64,000 nucleotides of DNA from JAILEN01 sp036723975 (lineage in GTDB: Bacteria; Bacillota; Clostridia; Lachnospirales; Lachnospiraceae): the NCBI GenBank assembly GCA_036723975.1, contig DAIMGJ010000005.1, positions 1 through 64,000 on the forward strand. The letters are read 5' to 3'. This document shows positions 44,204-51,771 of this stretch, piece after piece. Each line of letters opens with the position of its first letter. Within the stretch, counting starts at the first letter, position 1. Position numbers and translations under genes: made by a program. The notes under the pieces are model-generated. The model ran no database searches and was not told the DNA's origin. It worked only from the letters and a program-made list of their open reading frames with translations.

Positions 44204-45541
44204 CTATGCCAATCCCTGTGCCTTAATGCATTCAATCATTTCATCCACATACTGGGTACAAATATCATTGGAAGCAGCTTCCACCATAACACGAATCACC
44301 GGTTCGGTTCCGCTTTCACGAAGAAGGATACGTCCCTCTTCTCCAAGGGCAGCGGTAATCTCATCATTCTTTTTAAGAACGGCTTCGTTTGTCATAACCG
44401 CTTCTTTGCTTTCTACGCGAACATTCTTTAAAAGCTGCGGATATTTTCTCATTCCGCCTGCCAAATCATGAAGAGACATCTTTTCTTCCATGATAACTTC
44501 CATCATCATAAGTGCGGTCAAAATACCGTCACCTGTGGTGGCATGCTTTGAGAAAATAATATGTCCGGATTGTTCGCCGCCTAAAACATAGCCATTTTTA
44601 ACCATAGCCTCGTTAACATATTTATCACCGACTGTTGTAACTTCGGTTTCAATTCCCGCTTTATCAAAAGCACGGAACAATCCCAAGTTTGACATAATGG
44701 TGGCAACTACATGGTTTCCATCCAGTCTTCCATGATTCTTTAAATACTTTCCACAGATATATAAAATATAATCTCCGTCGATGACTTCGCCTTCATTGTC
44801 TACGGCAATACAACGATCCGCATCGCCATCAAATGCAAATCCGGCATCCAATTCTTTTTCTTTTACCAGCTTCTGCATGGCTTCAATGTGAGTGGAGCCA
44901 CAGTCGTTGTTGATATTTAAACCGTTTGGTTCGTTTCCGATGACATAGGTCTTTGCACCCAATGCATCAAACACACTCTTTGCAATGGTAAAGGAGGAAC
45001 CGTTGGAGCAATCCAGTCCGATACGCTTTCCTGAATAAGAACGGGTTGCCAATGAGATTAAAAATCCTACATAACGATTACGTCCGATGGCATAATCGGT
45101 AGCAACACCAATATCATCGCCGGTGGCAAACGGAAGCTCACCAATCTCTCCGTCAATGTATTTTTCGATTTCCTCTTCTACGGATGCAGCCATCTTGTGA
45201 CCATTTCCGTCGATTAACTTAATTCCATTATCATAAAACGGATTGTGAGATGCGGATACCATTACACCACAGTCAAAATCTTCCGTACGTACCACATAAG
45301 CTACGGATGGAGTGGTTGTAACGTGTAAAAGATAGGCATTGGCACCGGATGCAATAATTCCGGCAACCAAAGAATATTCAAACATATAAGAACTGCGTCT
45401 GGTATCTTTACCGATTACGATACGACCCTTGTGCTCTTTATTGTAATACCAACCAATGTAACGTCCAATTTTATAGGCATGATCCGCGGTTAAAACCTTG
45501 CCTGCTTCCCCACGAAATCCGTCTGTTCCAAAATACTTCAT
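44204..45541 (-). CDS. glmM: Phosphoglucosamine mutase
   Basis: Converts glucosamine-6-phosphate to glucosamine-1-phosphate for peptidoglycan precursor synthesis. About 445 residues, normal. It begins KYFGTDGFRGEAGKVLTAD. The phospho-serine loop is VMVSASHNPFYDNGIKLIDG (serine near 98), the Mg-binding loop is FAFDGDADRCIAVDNEGEVI and the sugar loop is GGEQSGHIIFSKHATTGDG. The C-terminal phosphate-binding segment is RILLRESGTEPVIRVMVEA. The start at the ATG at 45541 has AGAGGT upstream; an upstream in-frame ATG at 45586 has no family support. Confidence 0.96.
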   Translation of the reverse strand: MKYFGTDGFRGEAGKVLTADHAYKIGRYIGWYYNKEHKGRIVIGKDTRRSSYMFEYSLVAGIIASGANAYLLHVTTTPSVAYVVRTEDFDCGVMVSASHNPFYDNGIKLIDGNGHKMAASVEEEIEKYIDGEIGELPFATGDDIGVATDYAIGRNRYVGFLISLATRSYSGKRIGLDCSNGSSFTIAKSVFDALGAKTYVIGNEPNGLNINNDCGSTHIEAMQKLVKEKELDAGFAFDGDADRCIAVDNEGEVIDGDYILYICGKYLKNHGRLDGNHVVATIMSNLGLFRAFDKAGIETEVTTVGDKYVNEAMVKNGYVLGGEQSGHIIFSKHATTGDGILTALMMMEVIMEEKMSLHDLAGGMRKYPQLLKNVRVESKEAVMTNEAVLKKNDEITAALGEEGRILLRESGTEPVIRVMVEAASNDICTQYVDEMIECIKAQGLA

Positions 45542-45625
45542 TTTTCTTACCTCTTTTAGTAAAAATTGTGTGTCCACACACTGCATTAGTATACCACAAA
45601 GCCACCCACAAATTCCACAAATAAA

Positions 45626-45664
45626 AAGGAGACAGAGGAACGGTTCTCTGTCTCCTTGTCTCCT
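45626..45664. repeat. REP-like palindrome overlapping the stop of the YczE-like gene
   Basis: AAGGAGACAGAGGAACGGTT followed by CTCTGTCTCCTTGTCTCCT. The AGGAGACAGAG/CTCTGTCTCCT arms are perfectly complementary around AACGGTT. The right end overlaps the stop codon at 45663-45665, so the element has supplied the final codons or stop of that gene. Confidence 0.78.
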
Positions 45665-46292
45665 ATTTCACGCGTTGCAAAATCGGTTCGGAAATTGTCT
45701 TGTTGAAAAAGGACACTAAGGGTCCGAATCCGAAAGCGGTACATAAGGTCCCGATCCCAACGATTCCTCCTAAGAGAAAACAAATAAGGGCGCAGGTACC
45801 GTCGGTAAAAATACGGCACCAAAAATATGGAATCTTCTTTATTTTTTCATCCATAATTAGGGATAAGGCATCATAAGGAGAAACTCCCATATCCGCCTTC
45901 TGGTATAAAGAAATACCAACGCTGCAAATCAAAAGTCCGATGATTAGCGTAATAAGCTGCGGCACAAATCCATTGGGCTGGCCGAATACCGGAATTAAAA
46001 CGAATCGGTAATTAAAATCTACGATGTAGCCCATGGCAAAGGTATTGATAATCGTTCCGACGCCGATTAAATGACGTCCAAATAAAAGTTGAATCACAAA
46101 AAATACCAAACCGAAAAGAATCTGCCATACCGGATAACTGATGGGCGTTACATCTGCAATTGCAAAAAGCATTCCCGTATAAGGATCGTTTCCCAAAAGA
46201 GCCAGTTTAAAAACAGCAATGGAAAATCCCAAAATCAGGATTCCGACAATCATCATAATGATGCGCACAATAAACAGTTTTTTGTTTTCCAT
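45663..46292 (-). CDS. YczE/YyaS-type membrane protein
   Basis: 209 residues with five or six hydrophobic segments, including FIVRIIMMIVGILILGFSIA, IGVGTIINTFAMGYIVDFNY, LITLIIGLLICSVGISLYQK and CALICFLLGGIVGIGTLCTA. The pattern GISLYQKADMGVSPYDALSL is typical of the YczE/YitT-like family of integral membrane proteins of unknown function. GGAGGAA precedes the ATG at 46292. Its end overlaps a REP-like palindrome. Confidence 0.85.
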   Translation of the reverse strand: MENKKLFIVRIIMMIVGILILGFSIAVFKLALLGNDPYTGMLFAIADVTPISYPVWQILFGLVFFVIQLLFGRHLIGVGTIINTFAMGYIVDFNYRFVLIPVFGQPNGFVPQLITLIIGLLICSVGISLYQKADMGVSPYDALSLIMDEKIKKIPYFWCRIFTDGTCALICFLLGGIVGIGTLCTAFGFGPLVSFFNKTISEPILQRVK

Positions 46293-46316
46293 AAATTCCT
46301 CCGTAAGATGTCTCGA

Positions 46317-47375
46317 TTAAAACGTAATGATTCCGCCACCCAATACAACATCTCCGTCATAAAATACGGCAGACTGTCCCGGAGTGGCTGCCCGTTGCGG
46401 CTCATCAAAGATAATCTTTGCTGAGGTTTCGCCTGTTTTTTCAATGGTACAAGGCTGTTCCTTCATACGATAGCGAATCTTTGCTTTGCAGGTAATGGTA
46501 TCCTCCACCGGATTAATCCAGTTGATGTTTACCACATTTACTTCTCTCGAAAATAAATCATCATTGGTTCCAAGAATCACCCGATTATTTTCCATATCAA
46601 GTTTTACCACATAAAGGGGATGCTCTGCAGAAATACCCAGTCCTTTTCTCTGGCCGATGGTATAGTTAATAATCCCTTTGTGTCGGCCTAAAACATTTCC
46701 TTCCATATCTACAAAGTCGCCGGGCTCGTAATCCTTTCCGGTAAAACGCTTAATGGCTGCGGCATAATCGCCGTCCGGCACAAAACAGATATCCTGGCTG
46801 TCCGGTTTGTTTGCGTTGATAAATCCGTTTTCTTCTGCGATTTTTCGCACTTCATCTTTACTGTATTCTCCAAGAGGCAATGCCGTATGAGCCAATTCCT
46901 TTTGTGTCATGGAATAAAGCACATAAGACTGGTCTTTATTGTCATCCAATCCTTTTAACAACTGATATCCGTTTTCTGTTTCACGGATTCTGGCATAATG
47001 ACCGGTAACAACTTTTTCACATCCCAACACAGTAGCACGATGATACAGTTCACAAAACTTCAGGTGCTTGTTACACTGAATGCAAGGATTTGGAGTCATT
47101 CCGTTTTCATAACAATAAATAAAATCATCGATAACCGTTTCTCTAAAACGTTCCTGAAAATTAAAGGTATAATGTGGCATATCCAAACGTCTTGCCACTG
47201 CCTTGGCATCTTCCACATCGTCCAGGGAGCAGCAGGTGTTGGTTGCATCCACATCGATATCTTCGTTGGCGTACAACCTCATGGTACAGCCCACACACTC
47301 ATATCCTTTTTCTTTCATCAAATAGGCGGCGACACTTGAGTCGACGCCACCACTCATCGCGATAAGCGCTTTCAT
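46317..47375 (-). CDS. mnmA: tRNA 2-thiouridylase MnmA
   Basis: ATP-dependent sulfur transferase forming s2U34 in Lys/Glu/Gln tRNAs; 352 residues. The PP-loop is KALIAMSGGVDSSVAAYLMK. The first catalytic cysteine is in TPNPCIQCNKHLKFC and the second in SQDICFVPDGDYAAAI, and GIINYTIGQRKGLGIS is conserved. The family segments DKDQSYVLYSMTQKELAHT and ATPGQSAVFYDGDVVLGGGI are intact. A cysteine desulfurase partner is not in the window. Confidence 0.96.
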   Translation of the reverse strand: MKALIAMSGGVDSSVAAYLMKEKGYECVGCTMRLYANEDIDVDATNTCCSLDDVEDAKAVARRLDMPHYTFNFQERFRETVIDDFIYCYENGMTPNPCIQCNKHLKFCELYHRATVLGCEKVVTGHYARIRETENGYQLLKGLDDNKDQSYVLYSMTQKELAHTALPLGEYSKDEVRKIAEENGFINANKPDSQDICFVPDGDYAAAIKRFTGKDYEPGDFVDMEGNVLGRHKGIINYTIGQRKGLGISAEHPLYVVKLDMENNRVILGTNDDLFSREVNVVNINWINPVEDTITCKAKIRYRMKEQPCTIEKTGETSAKIIFDEPQRAATPGQSAVFYDGDVVLGGGIITF

Positions 47376-47390
47376 ATAAAACCTCGTTTT

Positions 47391-48146
47391 TTATAAATCT
47401 ATATCCAACTCGATCGGGCAATGATCGGAGCCTAAAACATCGGTGTGAATCTTAGCATCAATCAGCTTTTTATTCAATCTTTCAGAAGTAATAAAGTAAT
47501 CGATTCTCCAACCTGCATTTTTCTCACGAGACTTAAATCGATAAGACCACCAGGAATATACCTGTTCCAAATCCGGATAGAAATAACGGAAGGTATCGGT
47601 ATAGCCGGAGGATAGAAGCACAGACATCTTTTCACGTTCTTCATCTGTAAATCCTGCATTGTGGTGATTGGTTTTTGGATTCTTTAAATCAATTTCTTTA
47701 TGGGCCACATTTAAGTCCCCACAGAAAATCACCGGTTTTTTTGCATCCAAGGATTTGATGTAGGAAAGAAAATCATCTTCCCATTTCATACGATAGTCCA
47801 AACGCTCCAAATCCTGTTTGGAATTTGGAGTATAGCAGGTGACAAAGAAAAAGTCATCAAACTCTAAGGTGATGACGCGTCCTTCGTGATCGTGTTCTTC
47901 AATGCCGATACCATAGGTTACATTTAACGGCTCTCTCTTTGAAAAAATCGCAGTTCCGGAATATCCCTTTTTCTCAGCATAATTAAAGTACTGATGATAG
48001 CCGGGAGTATCCATATCAAGCTGTCCTTCCTGCATTTTTGTTTCCTGCAGACAGAAAAAATCTGCATCTATTTCTTTAAAGAAATCATAAAAACCTTTTC
48101 CCACACAGGCTCTGATTCCATTTACATTCCAAGATATACACTTCAT
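47391..48146 (-). CDS. exoA: Exodeoxyribonuclease III (AP endonuclease)
   Basis: Base-excision-repair AP endonuclease of the EEP superfamily; 251 residues. Motifs in order are MKCISWNVNGIRACVGKGF, DFFCLQETKMQEGQ with the metal-binding glutamate, KPVIFCGDLNVAHKEIDL, AGWRIDYFITSERL and the terminal GSDHCPIELDIDL. AAAGGAG precedes the ATG. The first 24 codons and the 5' flank are duplicated nearly identically at 50025-50110. A REP-like palindrome follows its 5' flank at 48162. Confidence 0.95.
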   Translation of the reverse strand: MKCISWNVNGIRACVGKGFYDFFKEIDADFFCLQETKMQEGQLDMDTPGYHQYFNYAEKKGYSGTAIFSKREPLNVTYGIGIEEHDHEGRVITLEFDDFFFVTCYTPNSKQDLERLDYRMKWEDDFLSYIKSLDAKKPVIFCGDLNVAHKEIDLKNPKTNHHNAGFTDEEREKMSVLLSSGYTDTFRYFYPDLEQVYSWWSYRFKSREKNAGWRIDYFITSERLNKKLIDAKIHTDVLGSDHCPIELDIDL

Positions 48147-48161
48147 AATAAACTCCTTTAG

Positions 48162-48192
48162 AGGGGACAGGGAACAGGTACCTGTCTCCTTT
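48162..48192. repeat. REP-like palindrome between the DUF2804 gene and exoA
   Basis: AGGGGACAGGGAACAGGTAC followed by CTGTCTCCTTT. It contains ACAGGTACCTGT, the centre of the perfect palindrome at 49858-49877. It abuts the duplicated exoA 5' flank on one side and the DUF2804 stop on the other. Confidence 0.75.
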
Positions 48193-49242
48193 TCAATACT
48201 TGTTATGTACTTTTTCCGCGAACATCAGCATGTCTTTTACTTCGACTATGGCGCCGTCGTCGAGGATTGCTTTTCCGCTCATCTTTCCAAATACCTGGTG
48301 CTGGTCACTAAGGATCACTTTAAAATCCATACAGGCTGCTCGGTCTAAAATCGGCACAAACTCCATTTCAAATCGGCCGTCAGAAGATGAGAATGTCCAA
48401 GGAGACATATAATCTTCTTTTCCGTTTTCGTCCGTCGGAATATGGAATTCCACGTCATCCAACTTATGCGCCACTCCATCGTAAAACAGTATATTTTCAG
48501 ATGCCGCTGCGGTATTTCCAAATCCGTATCCGATATTAAAACCAAAGGCATGACCGTTTATGGTGGCATTTCCGGAGCCCCACTTCCAAGTGTTGTCGTA
48601 GGTCCAGACCCCTCTTCCCCAGTCCAGTGTTCCGTAATTTCTGTCCGAATGAAACGCGTATTTCTTTCCGTCAAAAGATGCCCAACCTTCTGCAGGCATA
48701 CAGTTGATTTTTTGATTGTAATAAAAGGCATGCTTCTCATCCCAAGGTGTGGCAATTACCATGGTATCCATATCCGGTTGATACAGATCGATTTCACAGT
48801 CGAATGGTTTTTCCTTCCAAAAGTTCTCAAAATGACAGGAGACATGACGCACCCGTTTCCCGTCTTTTTCGCAAATCTTATAAGACATCTGCAACCGCTT
48901 GTCTTCATATACCACATCCCCTTCCGACGAATTATTAGGCATATGAAGTTTTCCCATAGGAAAAAGATTGATTACGGTTTCCGTATGCTCCCAGGTTTTT
49001 TCTCCAAGTCCCAAAAGAGATACGGACTGCAGGCCCACGTATCCATCGTCGGATATAGTAGTTGCTACCGCAAAATCATCCCCTACTATCAAATAATAAT
49101 CCCACTCTTTGATTCGAAACTTGGGTGCCTTAATATCGCTCCGTGAATACTCCCACACTTGGGATCTTGACCACCCCGGTTCGGCGATTTCACCGGTGGC
49201 ATCCAATAATTTTTGTTGCATTAATACTTCGTGATTTCTCAT
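48193..49242 (-). CDS. DUF2804 domain-containing protein
   Basis: About 349 residues matching the DUF2804 family: MRNHEVLMQQKLLDATGEIA at the start, FRIKEWDYYLIVGDDFAVAT, then KKYAFHSDRNYGTLDWGRGV and WKWGSGNATINGHAFGFNIG, with DQHQVFGKMSGKAILDDG near the end. The beta-rich pattern suggests a lipocalin/AttH-like barrel, but no activity is known. The start ATG at 49242 has AGGGGG at 6-nt spacing; an earlier in-frame start at 49275 lacks a site. It appears to be a single-gene unit bounded by REP-like DNA. Confidence 0.88.
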   Translation of the reverse strand: MRNHEVLMQQKLLDATGEIAEPGWSRSQVWEYSRSDIKAPKFRIKEWDYYLIVGDDFAVATTISDDGYVGLQSVSLLGLGEKTWEHTETVINLFPMGKLHMPNNSSEGDVVYEDKRLQMSYKICEKDGKRVRHVSCHFENFWKEKPFDCEIDLYQPDMDTMVIATPWDEKHAFYYNQKINCMPAEGWASFDGKKYAFHSDRNYGTLDWGRGVWTYDNTWKWGSGNATINGHAFGFNIGYGFGNTAAASENILFYDGVAHKLDDVEFHIPTDENGKEDYMSPWTFSSSDGRFEMEFVPILDRAACMDFKVILSDQHQVFGKMSGKAILDDGAIVEVKDMLMFAEKVHNKY

Positions 49243-49483
49243 AAGTATCCCCCTAGTGCCAATTCCATATCTCATTATATCAAAAGTACTACTTTCTTTG
49301 TTGTTATTCTTTTTTCAAATTATTAAAAATTTATTAAATCTCATCCAAACCTATTTACATTTTTCAATAACGTATTTATAGTCATCTTATCTGAAGAATC
49401 TAATGGATGGATTCTAGGCATATCAGCCACCTTTCCCAAGTTGTACACCAAATAGGATTTTATGAATGGAGCAAAATAATTTA
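49243..49483. other. AT-rich intergenic stretch without a recognised gene
   Basis: About 240 nt of AT-rich sequence upstream of the promoter at 49484. No credible coding frame, hairpin terminator or riboswitch was seen. It should contain the minus-strand promoter of the DUF2804 gene, but no clear consensus pair was identified. Confidence 0.4.
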
Positions 49484-49513
49484 TTGGCAAGGTATAAGTT
49501 ACGGTTGTATAAT
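49484..49513 (+). promoter_or_regulatory. Promoter of the 71-residue plus-strand gene
   Basis: TTGGCA (49484-49489), 18 nt, TATAAT (49508-49513). The transcript would also contain a 32-codon frame (49525-49623, MEYRFETFYLNAAEYSKIVS...) that ends 8 nt before the 71-residue gene and lacks a ribosome site. It may be a leader peptide or chance. Confidence 0.6.
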
Positions 49514-49631
49514 AGCGGTGAATTATGGAATACAGATTTGAAACATTTTACTTAAACGCTGCTGAGTATTCTAAAATTGTTAGTTTCAATCGATATAATA
49601 TATACATGAAAGTGGAAGTATGAGGTGATAT

Positions 49632-49847
49632 ATGGAAGAATTAACAGCTTTATTAAATGGCATTGAAGATTCGTATTATGATTTTATTTCTGCAATGCTT
49701 CACTATGCAAAGAAGAAACCATCTCGTTTGGAAGCACTTGTTTCATACATCAAAGAACATCCAGGGATTAAATCAGCGGATGTGATAGAGTTTGTTTCCT
49801 TGCAAAAAGATTTTTATGAAGATGCCGCACAAAGCAGCGTTGGATAG
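49632..49847 (+). CDS. Small uncharacterised protein (71 aa)
   Basis: 71 residues, not recognised. Sequence pattern: MEELTALLNGIEDSYYDFIS, then YAKKKPSRLEALVSYIKEHP, then SADVIEFVSLQKDFYEDAAQ. It is predicted helical and acidic at both ends with a basic centre. GAGGTGAT lies 5 nt before the ATG and a promoter is at 49484. One of two plus-strand genes, bounded on the right by a REP-like palindrome. The size would suit an antitoxin or regulator, but nothing supports that directly. Confidence 0.7.
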   Translation: MEELTALLNGIEDSYYDFISAMLHYAKKKPSRLEALVSYIKEHPGIKSADVIEFVSLQKDFYEDAAQSSVG

Positions 49848-49856
49848 AGTTTGAAA

Positions 49857-49886
49857 AGGGGACAGGTACCTGTCCCCTGTCCCCTC
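49857..49886. repeat. REP-like element with perfect 20-bp palindrome
   Basis: GGGGACAGGTACCTGTCCCC at 49858-49877 is perfectly self-complementary and is followed by TGTCCCCTC. It forms the left boundary of the exoA-fragment patch. Confidence 0.85.
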
Positions 49887-50095
49887 TATAAAGGTTTTTT
49901 CGCATCGGGATTTGATATAATTTTTTCGATCAGATCCCGATAATTCTCATCTTCCGGTTCAATGTCCTCAAAATAATTCCATTTCAAAAACACATTGATA
50001 TCCTTATGAGAAAAAAATGTTTCATTAAAGAAATCATAAAAACCTTTTCCCACACAGGCTCTGATTCCATTTACATTCCAAGATATACACTTCAT
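49886..50095 (-). pseudogene. Chimeric exoA fragment (duplicated 5' end)
   Basis: 69-codon frame whose first 23-24 residues (MKCISWNVNGIRACVGKGFY) equal the start of ExoA. It then switches to unrelated sequence (FLKWNYFEDIEPEDENYRDL) and ends ISNPDAKKPL, echoing SLDAKKP of ExoA. The DNA at 50025-50110 matches 48076-48161 at 85 of 86 positions, including the ribosome site and the ACTCCTTTAG flank. No catalytic residues remain. Flanking REP-like palindromes on both sides suggest the duplication arose with or between those elements. The middle may be the tail of another lost gene. Confidence 0.75.
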
Positions 50096-50109
50096 AAAAA
50101 ACTCCTTTA

Positions 50110-50136
50110 GGTGACAGACAGACGGTTCTTTGTCAC
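50110..50136. repeat. REP-like palindrome right of the exoA fragment
   Basis: GGTGACAGACAGACGGTTCT followed by TTGTCACC. The GGTGACA/TGTCACC ends are complementary. Same family as 17986 and 50158. Confidence 0.75.
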
Positions 50137-50157
50137 CAATATTAATTATAAGAAAAA

Positions 50158-50216
50158 AGTGACAGAGATCCATCCCCCTGTCACCTCAGAGAACCGTCCC
50201 CCTGTCACCTGTCCCT
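50158..50216. repeat. Double REP-like palindrome next to the STAS gene
   Basis: AGTGACAGAGATCCATCCCC, then CTGTCACCTCAGAGAACCGT, then CCCCCTGTCACCTGTCCCTA. Two or three family units in tandem, ending 3 nt before the stop of the STAS gene, so it may also act as a 3' mRNA structure for the injection-system locus. Confidence 0.75.
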
Positions 50217-50218
50217 AG

Positions 50219-50518
50219 TTATGCAATGGTAAGAATATCAGAAAATCCCGTAACCTCAAAAATCTCCATCACTTCTTCCGATACATTCTTTACTGTCATG
50301 GAGCCCTGTTTGCTCATGGTCTTTTGCGCAAATAAGAAGACACGAAGTCCCGCACTGGAAATATACTCTAGTTTTGCAACATCTAAAGTAAGAGAAGAAA
50401 TACCCTCAAATACATCACCTAATTCGCTCTCTAACTGCGGCGCTGTCGTGGTATCGAGTCTTCCTTCCAAAAATACTGTTGCCTCGTTTCCGTTCTTTTC
50501 TTTTGTAATATTTAACAT
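50219..50518 (-). CDS. STAS-domain anti-sigma factor antagonist (SpoIIAA/RsbV-like), copy 1
   Basis: 99-residue single STAS domain. The core is FLEGRLDTTTAPQLESEL, then LTLDVAKLEYISSAGLRVFL with the phosphorylatable serine at residue 55 aligned with Ser58 of SpoIIAA, then FEVTGFSDILTIA. Such proteins bind RsbW-type kinases and switch partners on phosphorylation. It is the last gene of the injection-system run, 2 nt downstream of the RsbW-like duplicated protein, its likely partner. A second copy (60718-61017) is closely similar in sequence. Confidence 0.92.
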   Translation of the reverse strand: MLNITKEKNGNEATVFLEGRLDTTTAPQLESELGDVFEGISSLTLDVAKLEYISSAGLRVFLFAQKTMSKQGSMTVKNVSEEVMEIFEVTGFSDILTIA

Positions 50519-50520
50519 GA

Positions 50521-51735
50521 TTATTTTTCCTCCTTTACATCCGTGATAATTGTCATGGTAACGGTATGTTTTTTTATACCTACGATTACATCCTTTGCAA
50601 TACTTGCAACAATGGATTTTTCAAGTTCATCCCAGGCGGTTTGTCCGGCAGGCTCGTCTCTCTTTTCGGATAATCCGTTTTTATAATCCATCAAAGACCA
50701 CAGCAGTCCTCCGGCGTAATCCGGGCTGGCGGCATTTCCCACACTCATATAGGTTCCCATGGAGCCGTAATCGATAAATGAACCATTGTATTCCTGATTC
50801 AGCTTCATAACACTGTCAAAATCAGCCATTCCCGTGGAAATAATATCACTGATTTTATCCATAAGACCCATAGATGCCGAATTCTTTTTATTGGTGGAGG
50901 TATTGATAAATTCCTCTTTTTTGAAGGAGTCCATCTCTGTGGAAAGCAAAAGCTTAACTGCACATTCTCCCTTGTAGGCCTCCACCCACATCATAGCGGT
51001 AAAATCTCCGGCAATCTGACGAACCATGGCGATGGATTCTTCACATAACAGTTTCACATGCAGTTCATCTTTTTTCGATAGATTTAATCCCTTAAGACAA
51101 GCATCCGTTTTCTGAAGTGCCTGTTCAATCCGGTCTTCCTCATTGGAAAACAAAATCTGTTCCGTCACAGCCTTTGGCTTTTTAGAGCCTACTTTTTGCA
51201 TGGTAGACGTAAAATCCTTTGTAATTCTCATGTTTACGGTTTTATCAAGAATCGCAACCGAAATATCATCTGCCAGATTGGCCAGTACCGACCTTTCAAG
51301 ATTGTCCCAGGCTTCTGTGGAGTATTTGTCCTTGCCTCGCTTCATCATAAGCTCCGCTTCATACTCTGCCAGAGACCATGTGGGTTTCTTTGGTTTTGTA
51401 AATGCTTCCTTTATTTCATCGAAAAAGGTGCGCTTTGCAGAATTTTCTCCTGAGGTTGATGCAGATAAAAACTCTTCTTTTTTGTTTTCATCAAAATTCC
51501 CCTCTGCCTGTATACAGATGTTGGAAACTCTGCCATCCCCCTCGAACCAAAGTTCGATTTCACTCTCGTCCGAAACCACAGACTTGGCAAATCGAACCGC
51601 CTCTTCTGTCAAAAGTGTAAATCTGAGTGCGTCTTTTTGTGAAATACCAGCACGGGACATATAATCTTCCATTATGTCATCCACCCGGTCAAAGAGCTCT
51701 TGCACATCTCCGACGCGAACATGTTCTGACTCCAT
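50521..51735 (-). CDS. Tandem-duplicated RsbW-like (GHKL-derived) protein lacking ATP motifs
   Basis: 404 residues formed of two similar halves (about 5-190 and 200-404). Matching segments are LRFTLLTEEAVRFAKSVVSD with VKLLCEESIAMVRQIAGDFT; FDENKKEEFLSASTSGENSA with SFKKEEFINTSTNKKNSAS; and LADDISVAILDKTVNMRITK with IAKDVIVGIKKHTVTMTIIT. The TEE/CEE helix resembles the N-box helix of RsbW-type kinases, but no DxGxG or glycine-rich ATP-lid motif is visible. It is probably a binding rather than catalytic protein. It is encoded between a kinase-like protein and a STAS protein, so a partner-switching role is likely but inferred. Confidence 0.65.
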   Translation of the reverse strand: MESEHVRVGDVQELFDRVDDIMEDYMSRAGISQKDALRFTLLTEEAVRFAKSVVSDESEIELWFEGDGRVSNICIQAEGNFDENKKEEFLSASTSGENSAKRTFFDEIKEAFTKPKKPTWSLAEYEAELMMKRGKDKYSTEAWDNLERSVLANLADDISVAILDKTVNMRITKDFTSTMQKVGSKKPKAVTEQILFSNEEDRIEQALQKTDACLKGLNLSKKDELHVKLLCEESIAMVRQIAGDFTAMMWVEAYKGECAVKLLLSTEMDSFKKEEFINTSTNKKNSASMGLMDKISDIISTGMADFDSVMKLNQEYNGSFIDYGSMGTYMSVGNAASPDYAGGLLWSLMDYKNGLSEKRDEPAGQTAWDELEKSIVASIAKDVIVGIKKHTVTMTIITDVKEEK

Positions 51736-51771
51736 ACGTTCTTCCTCCCATTGATTTCTATTTTTATGTGC

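Noticed and set aside
48442..49146. A 234-residue plus-strand frame
   Set aside because: Wholly antisense to the DUF2804 gene; composition is that of a shadow frame.
16441..50216. Repeated palindromes considered as a CRISPR array
   Set aside because: The copies are scattered singly over 34 kb, lack regular spacers, and no cas genes are present.
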